Origin: Xestospongia bergquistia
Lineage: Eukaryota > Porifera > Demospongiae > Haplosclerida > Petrosiidae
DNA length: 64,000 bases
NCBI GenBank assembly: GCA_963965975.1
Contig: OZ014412.1
Location: 13,468,849-13,532,848 of the forward strand
Direction: 5' to 3'
A program made the translations under genes and the position numbers. The notes below the pieces were generated by a model. It did not search any database and was not told the origin of the DNA. It was given only the letters and a program-made list of their open reading frames with translations. Below, one piece after another: positions 20,946-33,095 of this stretch (positions within the stretch are counted from its first letter, which is position 1; every line of letters begins with the position of its first letter).

Positions 20946-22311
20946 GGACCACGCCTATTTACTTAACATAAAACCACAGGAATTATGTGAGAGCAAGTAA
21001 AAAATGGTTGTTTATTGAGGAAGAAGACAAGTATATATACGCTTGAATTTCCCTCTTCTCAAGTAGATGACTTGCTTTAGGCTGTCTACAAGAACGATGT
21101 GTTTGTTGTTCTGACCAGACCATTACTTTGGATACTTGAAAGCGCCTGCTGTCCATAGCAACGTGTAAAGGTTAGTAGTTTTGTACGTTCTTTTACTTAT
21201 ATAATGAAATGAATATGTGATAAATGAAGAACTATGATTGATGAGTATCTATTAGGTATTTTCTAAAACACTCGTCTGGTCACAACGCTGGATTCTCTGG
21301 ACAAGTCTGACAGACAAACAATGTTAAGTAGTGTTCTTCACTTTTATCACTACAGACAATGCAATCTCTCCTCTTTGTTCTCTTTTCCAAGTAATGAACA
21401 CACTCTTTGGATTCTTGGTAGCAGTAGCAGAGACTGATAGTGTGACAGAAAGTGATACTTCTCTCTCTTCAAGTAATGGTTCAACAAGACATTGAATAAA
21501 GATAAGACATTCTGTGTGTGTTACCTTTGTTAGTGTCTTGACATAATTATAATATATACATTCACAACAACCACTTCTAGCATCCAAAAGAATACACTAT
21601 TTTATGGACTTGTGTAAAAAGAGTAATATGCCATTAACTGGTCAAGCTTGTCTCCAAGCATATAATAATTGTACTCATGCATGTCCAGTAGTTTCTCTTT
21701 TGTAGAATCTGTTGACCTTATATTGATATAGAATATTAAACCATTATTGTACATATTATCATTATAATAATTGCATAGAGTTACCATTGTCATTTTACCT
21801 GGGTTGTATTTCTATCATCTTGTTATTGTATTTTGTTTTACGCATTAGAATTGTTCTCTTATCTTGCCATGCTAAAGCCATCATATTACCACATATGTAG
21901 CTTTCAGTTGTACTCTTTGGTTTTTTTTATTTTCTTTTGATTTCTACAGGCAATCCTCTTTTGTTTGATAGAACAGTACCTAAATCCCATTTGTTCCGAT
22001 GCATCAGGTAGAAGAGGACTAGTGTAAAATTGATCAGTGTAAAGATCATAGCCTTTGTCCCTGAGATGATCTGTCAAGGTTGTAACAAATTTGACTGTAT
22101 GTGATGCTTCAGGATTGTCAATTAGGTTAGTGTCCTTTCTGTAGTATAAATGTAAGTTGTGCATGTAACCTGTTTTACTATCAGACAGAACGTAATATCC
22201 TTTTAGTCCCGATGAGTTCAGTTTTCCTTTCATATACTGATGAAATGATACTCTTCCCTTGAATGAAATGACAGATTCATCTACAGCAATTTGTCTGTCT
22301 GGATTATAGTT
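20946..22311 (-). pseudogene. piggyBac-type transposase, C-terminal two thirds, unit 1
   Basis: Minus-strand pieces match the DDE_Tnp_1_7 order: NPDRQIAVDESVISFKGRV (first catalytic Asp, at the gypsy boundary), then the frame 22233-21904 with SGLKGYYVLSDSKTGYMHNL and DLYTDQFYTSPLL (second Asp), then EYNYYMLGDKLDQLMAYYSF (third Asp; one residue seems lost before it), and a Cys-rich tail (CVVC-like and CQTCPENPAL) ending in a stop where a Cys would be expected. Frameshifts separate the parts. The 5' third is on the other side of the gypsy insertion. Confidence 0.85.
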
Positions 22312-22479
22312 TGTGGTAACTTAAATAAACCTATGATGTAATGTTTATATAAATGTTCTGGAACTGTACTATATATTGTCATGTAAATTCAGTTTTGTTC
22401 AGTCTACAGTTGTTGAGTTATTGTTCTTTTAAATATATATGTTGTATTGGTAAGCTCGGTCACTAGTAGAATTACAACA
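22312..22479 (+). repeat. 5' LTR of gypsy copy 2
   Basis: TGTGGTAAC to ATTACAACA, 168 bp, differs from the 3' LTR by one T/C near the middle. Confidence 0.93.
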
Positions 22480-22504
22480 TATTTGGCGATGAGAGGTAAA
22501 AGAG

Positions 22505-23300
22505 ATGGCAGTGCTTATCAGTGGACTATTGGAACCGTTCGACCCGTCAAAATATATACAACATTTTGAACTATACGTGAAGGCCAATGACATCCCAGAG
22601 GAGAGGAAGAAGTCAGTCTTTCTCACAGCCATTGGCTACGACTCGTACGAAGTTCTGACAAACATTTTCGAGAAACCGGAGCAAGAGACTCTTGAGACAC
22701 TCTAAGCTGAACTAGAGAAGCATTTCTAACTCCAAGTGTTTGGTTATAGCGGAGTGGTACAAATTTGGTTGTCAACACCAGAAAGAGTCAGAAAGTATAG
22801 CAGATTTCGTTGCAGGCTTATGTAAGTTGGCGCATGCTGCAACTTTAAGAAGGCATCGTTAGATGAAACTCTTTGTGACAAATTCGTGTGTGGTCTACAG
22901 CACGAATATATCAGAAGTCGTCTACTTACAGAGGAAGATAATCTTACTTTCGATTGATCAGTCGAGATAGCTACAGGATTAGAAGGTGTCAAGAAGCATG
23001 CTCACTTAATGCAGCAAGAAACTAAGAAAGAAGAAAACCATCGCACTACAAGACGACACAATACATTCAACCCAAGGTCATACACCATTGTATGTTTTAA
23101 ATGTGGATGTCCGCACGTGGCACAGGCGTGCTGGTTCATCAAAGAAAAATGCCACAATTGCGGCAAGACTGGCCACATCTTTAAGGTATGTCGGAGCCCT
23201 ACCACAAAGTCTCAGAAGTCTAAAGGAAGACCAGCAAAGGGCCTGGACTCTGTAAACAAGGAGGAGTCATCACCTCTGGAAGAACTCACTCCAGAAGAAT
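22505..23300 (+). pseudogene. gag of gypsy copy 2, broken
   Basis: ATG 22505 opens MAVLISGLLEPFDPSKYIQ. The frame stops at TAA near 22703 and shifts several times. Two zinc knuckles remain: a degenerate one (CFKCGCPH) and a canonical CCHC, CHNCGKTGHIFKVC, at 23150-23191. Gag packages the RNA into a particle; this one cannot be made in full. Confidence 0.85.
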
Positions 23301-26300
23301 CTAATAATTTATTTATGATTTATTCTTTTTCCTCTAGGTCTGATCCAATCAAGCTAGCCGTGGAAGTAAACGGTCACAAGTTAGAATTGGAGTTGGACAT
23401 GGGTGCTTCAGTCTCTGTCATTAGTGAAGACATGTTCAATTCAGGGCTGTCCTCCTCAGTTCAACTCTGCCCTAGTAATGCATTTCTCACTTCGTATTCA
23501 GGGCACTCGTTAGAAGTGCTAGGAAATGCAAACGACAAAGTTAAATACCAGACACAAACAGTCACACTTCCAATTTTTGTAATCAAGCGCAAAGGTGTGA
23601 GTTTGTTCGGTCGTAACTGGCTGAAGAGGATCAAACTGGACTGGCAGATTATCAAAAGCTTTCGTATCAACTCACCATTGGATGAAGTTATTGAGAAACA
23701 AACTCGTCTTTTCAGATCCGAGCTAGGGAAGTTGAAGAGTATGGAAGCCAAAATCTGTGTCCCCAGCAATGCTCAACCTCGTTATTTTAAACCTCGCCCA
23801 GTCCCTTACTCATTACGTGACAAGGTAGATCGAGAACTAGAACGTCTACTCAAAGCTGGAGTTATCTCACCAGTTTAATTTTCTGATTGGGCTACCCCAA
23901 TCGTACCAGTTGTCAAGTCAGATGGTAGTATACACATTTGTGGAGATTATATGGTGACAGTCAATGCAGTCTCCAAACTAGAAGAGTATCATCTTCCCCG
24001 AGTTGAAGATCTATTCACAGCCCTTTCTGGAGGAAAGGTATTCTTTAAACTAGACCTTTCTCATGCTTATCAACAAATTGTACTAGAAGAGGATTACAAA
24101 AATGTACTATCATTAACACTCAGAAGGGTTTATTTCAGTTCAAACGACTTCCTTTTGGTATCTCTTCCACCCCTGCCATTTTTCAATGAACAATTGAGAG
24201 TTTGTTGCAAGGGTTACCAGGGGTGGTTGCATATATTAATAACATTTTAGTAACCGGAAAGAGCCAACAGGAGCACCTTGAGAACCTGACAAGAGTACTG
24301 AATTGTTTAGAAGAGGCTGGAGTAACAATGAAGAGACACAAATGTACATTCGCTGCACCGTCAGTTGAATACCTAGGTCACGTTATCTATCAAGAGGGTT
24401 TGCATCCATCAGAGGAGAAATTCAGAGCAATTAAACAAGCCCCATGTCCTCCAAATGTGACAGAATTAAAGTAGTTTTTAGGTTTGCATCAATTATTACT
24501 CTAAATTCTTGCCTCACTTATCTACTCTTTTGTCTCCATTGTATCATTTACTTAGGGAAGATGTAAACTGGTCCTGGAAGAAGTTGAAAGAAGATGCATT
24601 TAATAAAGCCAAGCAGTTGCTTCAATCATCCACACTCCTCATGCATTATGATTGTCAGAAGGAGATCATACTTTTTTGTGATGCTTCACAGTATGGTTGA
24701 GGAGGAGTTTTAGCTCATAAGATGGGTGATGGATCAGAGAAACCAATTGCATTCATTTCTAGAACTCTCTCACCAGCTGAGAAGAAGTACTCGCAATTAG
24801 AAAAAAAAGGCCTAGCAATTATTTTCGCTGTGAAGAAACTACACCAATACTTATAAGGAAGAAAGTTCAAAATATATTCAGACCACCAACCACTCAAATA
24901 TTTATTCAGTGAAACCCGTCCGATACAAGTGATAGCCGCATCGAGGATTCAACTTTGGTCACTACTCCTCAGTTCTTATGAATATGAGATTGAATATTGA
25001 CCAGGATCCAAAGTAGCAAATGCTGATGCTCTCAGTAGACTCCCTTTACCAGAGACCACACCTGAGTCAAGTAAAGATGGATCAGTAGAACTACTCATTC
25101 ATCAACTCTCAGAAGTAATTGTCACTGATAATCAAATAAAGAATTGGACAGAAAAGGATCCAATCTTATCTCGAGTTCATTGTTTTGTATTACACGGATG
25201 GCCAAACATTGTTCACAATGAAGATCTCAAGCCATACTTTAACCGTCGAGATGAACTCAGCATCGTCAAAGGGTGTGTCTTGTGGGGATCACGAGTAATC
25301 ATACCTCCACCTGGTCAGTCACTGGTGTTGAATCAACTACATGACACTCATCCTGGAGTCAGTCAAATGAAGAGCCTTAGTCATTCATATGTCTGGTGGC
25401 CAGGTATAGACAGTGATATTGTGAAGAGAGTGAGAGGATGTAATATGTGTCAAATGAACCTTCTCCTAGTAGAGCTTCTCTCCACCCATGGAAGTATCCT
25501 TCTAGACCTTGGGCGCGGATACACAATGACCATGCTGGTCCTGTAATGGGCAAAATGTTTTTAGTGGTCATAGACGCTCATTCCAAATGGATTGATGTTG
25601 AAAAAGTGAACTCTACTTCTGCCGTGAGCACCATTATTAAACTTTGTTCATTATTCGCTACACACGGCATACCAGAACAGTTGGTGTCAGATAACGGATC
25701 AGGTTTTTGAAGCGAGGAATTCAAGCAATTCACAACTCAGAATGGTATTAAACACATATTCACATCACCCTACCATCCCTCCTCCAATGGACTTGCTGAA
25801 AGGGCAGTTCAAACTTTCAAGAGTACAGTTGTTAAAATGGATGGTCCAATTGATGTACGTTTATCTATATTTTTACTTCAGTATAGGGTAACACCCCAGA
25901 CTACTACTGGACTTTCCCCGTCTCAACTCCTAATGGGGAGGAAGATAAGAACATGTTTAGATGCACTACATCCTGATATGTCAGAAGATGTCGAGAAGAA
26001 ACAGGAGAATTTCATCTCTGGCAAGGAACCTTGAAAGTTTAAACTGGATGATCTGTTGTTTGCAAAAAATTTTCATAGATCTATCTGGATACTGGTGAAG
26101 GTAACTAAAATAACTGGACCTTTATCGTATGAAGTTACAACTGAAAGTGGCATGACTTTACAACGTCATGTTGACCATCTTCGAAGATTTTTAGAAGAGT
26201 CACAAACTACATTATCAACTCAAGAGGATTGGTCAATAATAGATACCACACCTCAAGGAAGACCTCAACCTAATCAGGTAGAAGTTTCAGAAGCTGAAGA

Positions 26301-26454
26301 AGATCGTGTGGAACAAACAGAGCCTACTCAATCAACACCTGAAAATCCAACACCAGTAGTGCGTTCACCAGTTAGAAGATCAAATCGAAAACGAAAACCA
26401 CATGAAACATTTGCTCCATTCATTCGAAACTTAAAAAACTTAAAAAGGGGGAAA
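23300..26454 (+). pseudogene. pol of gypsy copy 2, broken
   Basis: The protease site reads LELDMGASVSVIS (DMG in place of DTG). Reverse transcriptase begins in frame but stops at 23876-23878 (after GVISPV), shifts near 24100, and its active site reads YINN in place of YIDD. RNase H keeps FCDASQYG and YSDHQPL; the shared stop is at 24998-25000. Integrase pieces ([35 protein letters not shown]) lie in different frames. Several independent lesions make it inactive. Confidence 0.88.
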
Positions 26455-26622
26455 TGTGGTAACTTAAATAAACCTATGATGTAATGTTTATATAAATGTT
26501 CTGGAACTGCACTATATATTGTCATGTAAATTCAGTTTTGTTCAGTCTACAGTTGTTGAGTTATTGTTCTTTTAAATATATATGTTGTATTGGTAAGCTC
26601 GGTCACTAGTAGAATTACAACA
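26455..26622 (+). repeat. 3' LTR of gypsy copy 2
   Basis: 168 bp, nearly identical to the 5' LTR; followed by the TAGTT duplication. Confidence 0.93.
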
Positions 26623-26790
26623 TAGTTACCTTGTATGATTGGTATTATAATATCAGAAAGGCTCTATTTTGCATTTTCCTTTTGAAATTATTTCCCAAAA
26701 TGTAACATCCCAAAAATCTGGAAGAAACGATTTCAAGAAAACACTTTTCGGAAAAATAGAATGTTACAAACATTATGCTGACCATTAACA
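26623..26790 (-). pseudogene. piggyBac-type transposase, N-proximal fragment beyond the gypsy insertion
   Basis: Removing the gypsy copy and one TAGTT joins IIPIIQGNY directly to NPDRQIAVDES in frame, showing this is the other side of the broken gene. Upstream the translation reads YFSEKCFLEI and RFLGCYILGNN, then decays at the edge of repeat R. Confidence 0.75.
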
Positions 26791-26794
26791 TGAG

Positions 26795-27260
26795 GAATCA
26801 GTTATTATCACAACAGAGATGCCAGTATAGTTATATAAAAATGTTAGGATTAATACAACCAACAGTTTGTAAAGATTTACTCATATAAAATGTTGTAAGA
26901 AGTGACTAACAATCAGAAGAATCTAATATACCAGTCTAATTATTCTCTCAATGTAAATGTCAGAGCATATTTCTACAAGTAATTAACAGTATCCTGGTAT
27001 ATTCACTATGTTAATACTTAGAATGTCAAACCATTTAACTTATATCATGGAATAAACATAGTGATGACATTGACTATAATTATAGTTAGTGTTACTGTTA
27101 TAGTAAATACAGATATGTTGTTTATATTGTGTGGTATGTTAGCTTTTGAAAGGTGGAAATAATTTCACATCATATATGTTATTAGCAAATATAAAATACA
27201 ATTCATATGTTGTAGTAGTAGGTAGTAGTTGTATTTACATAAACAATCACATTTTTTCTT
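26795..27260. repeat. Intronic repeat unit R, copy 3
   Basis: Starts AGGAATCAGTTATTATCAC; very close to copy 5 at 43452-43920. Confidence 0.65.
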
Positions 27261-27434
27261 CTTATTTAATTTTGTATTTTTGTTTGTGTATTTATTTTAG
27301 GAGTGACTATGTAACAACTTATAGATAATTAAATCACAAATAACTACATAATTACATGTATTAATAACAACATTATATACAAAATACAGTCATGTATAGT
27401 AATGACAACTTGTTCAATTAATGGAGATACTTAC

Positions 27435-27533
27435 TGTGTTAATGGCATCCAGTGATGCACCAGCTTTAATTAGTGTATGAGCTGTCTCAGAATAGCCCCA
27501 GTAAGCAGCATAGTGAAGAGGTGTACGATTGTT
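27435..27533 (-). CDS. Ankyrin repeat exon, 99 bases, unit 1
   Basis: One full repeat (NNRTPLHYAAYWGYSETAHT, LIKAGASLDAINT), phase 0 on both sides, acceptor TTTATGTAG, donor GTAAGT. Its size and phase equal those of 13649-13747 and 14675-14773, so it could be an upstream exon of the Roc-COR gene across a 12.7-kb intron, or part of a separate decayed gene. Its partner is 44092-44190. Confidence 0.75.
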
Positions 27534-27925
27534 CTACATAAAGGAGAGTTCAGTATTTATGATCAATTCACTTTATAATATACAGCTACATCTAATGATA
27601 CATTATAAAGGATAGGTAAAATAATTCAATATCTTTTCACTAATGTGTATAGAGAGGTTAATACTTTATGTGATGTCAGCAGTAGTATTCATAATAACTA
27701 GATAGGTTTACAATATAGTCTTATAATATAATACATGACAGTAATTAAGTCATTTGTTAAATACATGCTCTATAGAACTTATATTATTAATTAACAAGTT
27801 ATAACTAGTATATATCATTATTATACAACAGTTGTAAAATAGCTAAACATGATATTAACATAATAACATTAAGTGTACACAATATCAGATTTGAAATGGA
27901 AACAAAATATTAAAATTATCAACAT

Positions 27926-28275
27926 CCCTTAGAGGACGACGCCATTTTAAAATATTTCACTTAAAAACATTAAGATTAAGGTGAAAACAGAGAATAGGAA
28001 TATGCTGATGAAACAACCAGCGCATTATGCTTCAATTTCTGTTCTCTTAATGGCAAATTGCTTAGACTATCAACCACTATGGTATGTTTGTTCTAGAGAC
28101 CATTACCATTGGACACTTGAACACACATGATGTCCTTAACAAATTAACAAATAAACAGCAAAACTTATAAGAACAGGTAAATGAGAAACATTTTTAATTA
28201 GCATTCCACGTGTCACAAAATTAGTTTTAATGAAGGTGGGCGTATCACGAATTTGTGATAGTGGTCCTCTAAGGG
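27926..28275. mobile_element. 350-bp inverted-repeat element, piggyBac-related, unit 1
   Basis: The termini CCCTTAGAGGAC and GTCCTCTAAGGG are perfect 12-bp inverted repeats. Internal blocks (ATGGTATGTTTGTT, ACCATTACCATTGGACACTTGAA-like) resemble the 3' flank of the piggyBac gene at 20946-21200, so it looks like an internally deleted relative. The target duplication is unclear (AT on both sides). An identical-length copy lies at 44639-44988. Confidence 0.75.
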
Positions 28276-28561
28276 ATATATATCAGGTAACCTATACTAT
28301 CCAATAATGAGAGCATTGACATCATTCTACTGTATTGATTGTATTGTAAAATGAGTTTACTGCACATATTAACATATTAACATTACGTAATAAATAACTT
28401 GTAATGTTTTAATTTTATGTAACAAAGACTAGAAACTAAATATCAAAGCTAGGACAATTCCAACATACTACTAAGCTATAGGATGAGTAATCTCTACTGG
28501 AAGCTTATGAGGATAATACACAAATAAACCACAATTTATAGTCTTTGACAAAAAAGAAACA

Positions 28562-29110
28562 CAGTGGCTATAGATCTAGCAGCCGGATGCAATAACTATA
28601 GTTATTAATCCGGAAATTATTAATTAATAACTAACGATTATTAAACACTAATAAAAATGGCGACAAAGCAGGTGCTGTCACGTTGGAAAGTTCCACAGAC
28701 CTTCCTTTGAACGACACTTCGATAGATCTTGTGTGCTTTACCGTTGGAGAAAGGTTCTCCTCGTATCACCATTTGAAAGAGAAAGTTACAGCATACGAGA
28801 AGGCGAAATCAATTCAATTGAGTCACAGTGACTCAAAGACACTTCAGGCTGCTAGTAAAAGAATTCCACTTAAGGCTGCAATAGCTAATCAAGACTTAGT
28901 TTACTACTACATCAATCTTTCCTGTGTGTTTGGTGGTAAAACTATCAGGATAAAGGAAAAGAGACCTAATCAGAGGTCAGTACTGATACGTTTGTGTAGT
29001 TTGTATAGTTAAGTCTAAACTTCACAATGTTTTTTATAGTACTATTAAGCAAGAATGTAAGGTGATGATCAAACTATCTCTAAGTGATAACGGGCAGCAT
29101 TTGGTTGTCA
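28562..29110 (+). pseudogene. Mutator-like element, truncated: inverted repeat and N-terminal coding part, unit 1
   Basis: Begins with CAGTGGCTATAGATCTAGC, as at 45275, and then a frame reading DLPLNDTSIDLVCFTVGERF, YHHLKEKVTAYEKAKS and YYYINLSCVFGG, up to the end of duplication unit 1. There is a possible ATG at 28656 in a different frame, so a small frameshift separates it. See 45275-47124. Confidence 0.7.
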
Positions 29111-29234
29111 AGATTCAATTCTTTCAAATTTTGAAGTTTGAATCGAAGTTATGAAAAAGTATTTTTTGACAATTTTTATCTTAGGATGACGTATTGCAAG
29201 CAGATGTTTATCCTAACATAAAATATTGCAAAGC
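29111..29234. other. Junction between the two duplicated units
   Basis: About 124 bases without a match in unit 1 or 2. No long homology to the breakpoints was seen. Confidence 0.5.
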
Positions 29235-29765
29235 ATTTTGAATTCTAGAACAAAATATGGCACCATAAATATTTTGTCCTAGGATAAATTTTGTGCTGTT
29301 ATTTTGTTATTTTGTGCTTTTATGTTACTTTGTTCAGTTGTTTGTTTTATAGTCTTTGAAAAGAAAGAAAAAGTTTGTACAAGGGTTAGAGCCTCTGTGA
29401 TCACCAAATTAGGTTGTGAACTAAAGGCAGAGTTAATCAAATGTGACTTTGTTGTTTGTTAATTGTAAATTGAAACAATCAACAGTCATGATCAATTGTC
29501 AGTCATTTTACAATATTACTGATAATTGTCATTGACACAGTTATAACTAAGGAAGTTACAAAAACACACAAAGATCTGTTACTTGAATTTTGAATTTGTT
29601 ATAAACATCATTTATGTTTTGTGACTTCATGTGTTCCTACATGTGTTAATTCATCATATAATATAATGTTCTTAACATAAAATATATACTTAATATCAAA
29701 TATGTTCATAATATGAAATATGTTGTAATGTATCTTTAATAATAATCACACTGTAAGCAAATAAT

Positions 29766-30130
29766 GATGCCAATGACAACAGAGATGCCAGTATAAAGTT
29801 ATATAAAATGTTAGGATTAATAAAAGAAGTATTTTGTAAACATTCATATATATGTCATGTTGTAAGAAGTTACTAACAATCAGAAAAATTTATTATACAA
29901 GTCTAATTACGCTCTTAATGTAAATATCAAAGCATATTTCTACAAATAATTACAGTATCCTGGTATATTATTATGTTAATACTTCAAGTGTCAAACCATT
30001 TATATTATATCAGGGAATAAACATAGTGGTGACAATGACTATAATTATAGCTAGTATTATATAGGATTATAGTAGTACAAACAATATTATGTAATAAAAA
30101 TATAATTAGAGTCATTGTTAACTGATAAAT
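29766..30130. repeat. Intronic repeat unit R, copy 4
   Basis: ACAACAGAGATGCCAGTAT to AGTAGTACAAAC, more diverged than copies 3 and 5. Missing in unit 1 between CACACT and ATATTACAT. Confidence 0.6.
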
Positions 30131-30289
30131 TTTTTCATCAAAAATGTTAAGTCATCACTTTTATTTTAACTATTTTCATTTTAAGAATTACACTGATATA
30201 ATATGTTCAAATAAAAACATTACATGATAATAACTGAGGACATGTGCACAAAAGTCATAATATCTATGACTAGATATTACATATAATAA

Positions 30290-31213
30290 AAATCTATTTT
30301 ACTTTTACACTAAATCCTCAGTTATATATACAAATTTCAACTATTGGAAAGTGACTTTGCAAAGCCACACATAAAATAATAAACTATATATAGTAACTGC
30401 TTCTAATCTGCTGTCCATGTTGACTATAACTGTGTGTGAAAATGACATTGCTTGAACCACAATAAAAATAGTTGTTTTAATGATTCATTTCACTTATCTG
30501 AACAAATCAACTATCTGTACACTTATAAAGAATATCATAAACAAAAATTTTGGATAACTCAAGATGTACTGTACATAAATGGAGTGTCTAAAGTAATAAC
30601 ACTGACAAATAATAAGACCATATGTGACCAAAATACAAAGATGGTATGTAACACAAATAAACTTCAAGTGAGTGCTTGCACATAAATGGTTGCATTGTGG
30701 CCCACTTGAATACAAATCACTAAATTTAATATATGAGATGTTTAATATTTGGTCTTATGGTTACCAAATTCCATGACATCTTGTTCAAGATGAACATGTA
30801 GCAGTTGTTTTAATGCAAGCACTTGTTTGAAATTAGTTTGCACATAGGTACCATTTTCCTATTTTTAGTCACAAGTCTCAGTTGTATGTTTAATAATAAT
30901 GTATGAAATGTTCATTCATTTTATACATGAAGTTTGGCATATGTAATGATAGTACCATACAATATATCTGGTTGTGCAATGCTATGTTAATGATTTTGGA
31001 AATGATATATTCTATAACTTATTGTAGTTAATTGCTATTAATACATTACCATAATGAATGATATGAACTGGAGTTTGAAGAAAACTTCTTACGTAAACTT
31101 ATTCAAGTCACTAACAATAAAAATTCTATTACCAAAATTTTTCAAAGTAAAATAACAGCATAATTAGTATTTCAAGTAATAAACCATATCCTCGTATATT
31201 AATTTTGTTTAGT
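30290..31213. other. Duplicated intronic stretch, no supported gene
   Basis: Counterpart of 17340-18258. Only the same pair of facing short open frames is present. Confidence 0.5.
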
Positions 31214-31996
31214 GCACCCACGAATGTACTTCCAAAATTGTCATGGTGACGTAACTTTCGTTTCTACAGCATATCCTTAAGATTTTTGCACTAAATGATA
31301 GCACGTGATGAGCTCTGTAAATATAATATTTAAATATTGCCTGATGATGTTTTGTATTTGCCAACCTAATTTTGTGCATATTGTAAAATTTTACACGATT
31401 ATGACATCATAAATTAATTTCCTTCACCTCTTCCTGGAGTTCACATGATCAACTTCTTTGAGTCTATCTTTCTATCTCTTTATCGATGTCATCAAAGTCG
31501 AAGACACAAAGGCAACGCGAGGAATCATTAGTACTAGCAAGAGAAAGTAAAATGAATGTTGTTCTAGTCAGGAGGAGTCAATAATGGAGGGTCAGTTTAG
31601 TGGAACGACCGACGAGGTAAGAACTGAACCTGAAGGACTTGCTGAATTGTTGGTGATGTCTGGTGATGCCTTAGACATGGAGGATGAAGACGTCGACCCA
31701 TCATTTGATTTAGGCTCAAGTTTGAAGTCTGATAAGAGATCATATGATCGACAACTTTTGTGACAAATGGGTCACTCATCTTAACCATGAAGATAGAGTT
31801 TCTCTTGGCCTCCTTCTTTGCTTTCAACTTAGACCTGTACTTAGAAAGGGTGTAACAGAATCAGCAGAGTTTTCTTCATAAAAACCAGCATTAGATTCAA
31901 TATCCCTCCAAAGAGTCCAGAAATATTTTGAAAGGTACACCATTACATGCTTACTTATCTTGAAGATATACCAAAAGGCTGAGACTTAGAGATGTT
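31214..31996 (+). pseudogene. N-terminal remnant of an unidentified transposon gene, unit 2 copy
   Basis: As 18259-19047, with the same fusion to gypsy RNase H; the acidic part reads SGDALDMEDEDVDPSFDLGS and has lost the stop of copy 1 (SSL in place of SS-stop). Confidence 0.45.
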
Positions 31997-33095
31997 AGGA
32001 AGAAAGTTCAAAATATATTCAGACCACCAGCCACTCAAATATTTATTCAGTGAAACCTGTCCGATACCAGTGATGGCTGTATCGAGGATTCAACGTTGGT
32101 CACTACTCCTCAGTTCTTATGAATATGAGATTGAATATTGACCAGGATCCAAAGTAGCAAATGCTGATGCTCTCAGTAGACTCCCTTTACCAGAGACCCC
32201 ACCCGAGTCAAGTAAAGATGGATCGGTAGAACTACTCATTCATCAACTCTCAGAAAGTAATTGTCACTGCTAATCAAATAAAGAATTGGACAGAAAAGGA
32301 TCCAATCTTATCTCGAGTTCATCATTTTGTATTACACAGATGGCCAAACATTGTTGACAATGAAGATCTCAAGCCATACTTTAACTGTCGAGATGAACTC
32401 AGCATCGTCAAAGGGTGTGTCTTGTGGGGATCACGAGTAATCATACCTACACCTGCTCAGTCACTAGTGTTGAATCAACTACATGACACTCATCCTGGAG
32501 TCAGTCAAATGAAGAGTCTTAGTCGTTCATACGTCTGGTGACCAGATATAGACAGTGATATTGTGAAGAGAGTGAGAGGATGTAATATGTGTCAAATGAA
32601 TAGACCTTCTCCTAGTAAAGCTCATCTCCACCCATGGGAGTATCCCTCTAGACCTTGGGTGTGGATACACATTGACCATGCTGGTCCCTTCATGGGAAAA
32701 ATGTTTTTAGTGGTCATAGATTTTCAGAAGAGTCACAAACTACATTATTAACTCAAGAGGATTGGTCAATAATAGATACCACACGTCAAGGAAGACCTCA
32801 ACCTAATCAGGTAGAAGTTTCAGAAGCTCAAGAAAATCGTGTGGAACCAACAGAGCCTACCCAATCAACACCTGCGTTCACCAGTTACAAGATCAAGTCG
32901 AAAACAAAAACCGCCTGAAACATTTGCTCCACCCATTCGAACTTAAAAACTTAAAAAGAGGGAAAATGTGGTAACGTAAATAAACCTATGATGTAATGTT
33001 TATATATTGTCATGTAAATTCAGTTTTGTTCAGTCTACAGTTGTTGAGTTATATATGTTGTATTGGCAAGCTTGGTCACTAGTAGCATTACAACA
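31997..33095 (+). pseudogene. Gypsy family A, copy 3: 3' remnant with internal deletion
   Basis: Same start as copy 1. Shared stop at 32139-32141 and the same Trp-to-stop at 32539-32541. Near 32720 the integrase jumps from FLVVID straight to the C-terminal part, losing about 620 bases that copy 1 has, including the second Asp and the Glu of the active site. The LTR is 32967-33095, shortened to 129 bp by small deletions; TAGTT follows. Confidence 0.85.

Larger units (their letters stand above)
22312..26622 (+). mobile_element. Gypsy family A, copy 2: full-length LTR retrotransposon (4311 bp)
   Basis: LTRs 22312-22479 and 26455-26622 differ at one base in 168. Target duplication TAGTT lies at 22307-22311 and 26623-26627. 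A candidate primer site (TTTGGCGATGAGAGG) follows the 5' LTR, and a polypurine tract (AAAAAGGGGGAAA) precedes the 3' LTR. Gene order gag, protease, reverse transcriptase, RNase H, integrase is that of Ty3/gypsy. It sits inside a piggyBac transposase gene and is in the antisense direction to it. Confidence 0.93.
16825..29110. repeat. Segmental tandem duplication, unit 1
   Basis: The left edge (ATTTTGAATTCTAG) matches 29235 and the right edge (TTTGGTTGTCA) matches 45823. In order it holds host intron, transposon remnant, gypsy remnant, piggyBac, full gypsy, repeat R, ankyrin exon, 350-bp inverted-repeat element and Mutator-like N-terminus. Relative to unit 2 it lacks about 520 bases at 17320 and one gypsy copy. 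Confidence 0.8.

Noticed and set aside
23461-23769. Minus-strand ORFs of about 60-120 codons across the gypsy elements (also at 35040, 36413, 38883, 40831)
   Set aside because: Shadows of gag-pol; they recur at equal places in each copy without any domain.
28683-29012. A 109-residue ORF starting with Met, and its partner at 45397
   Set aside because: The start codon is TTG, so the Met is not real; this is the middle of a MULE coding remnant and is annotated as such.
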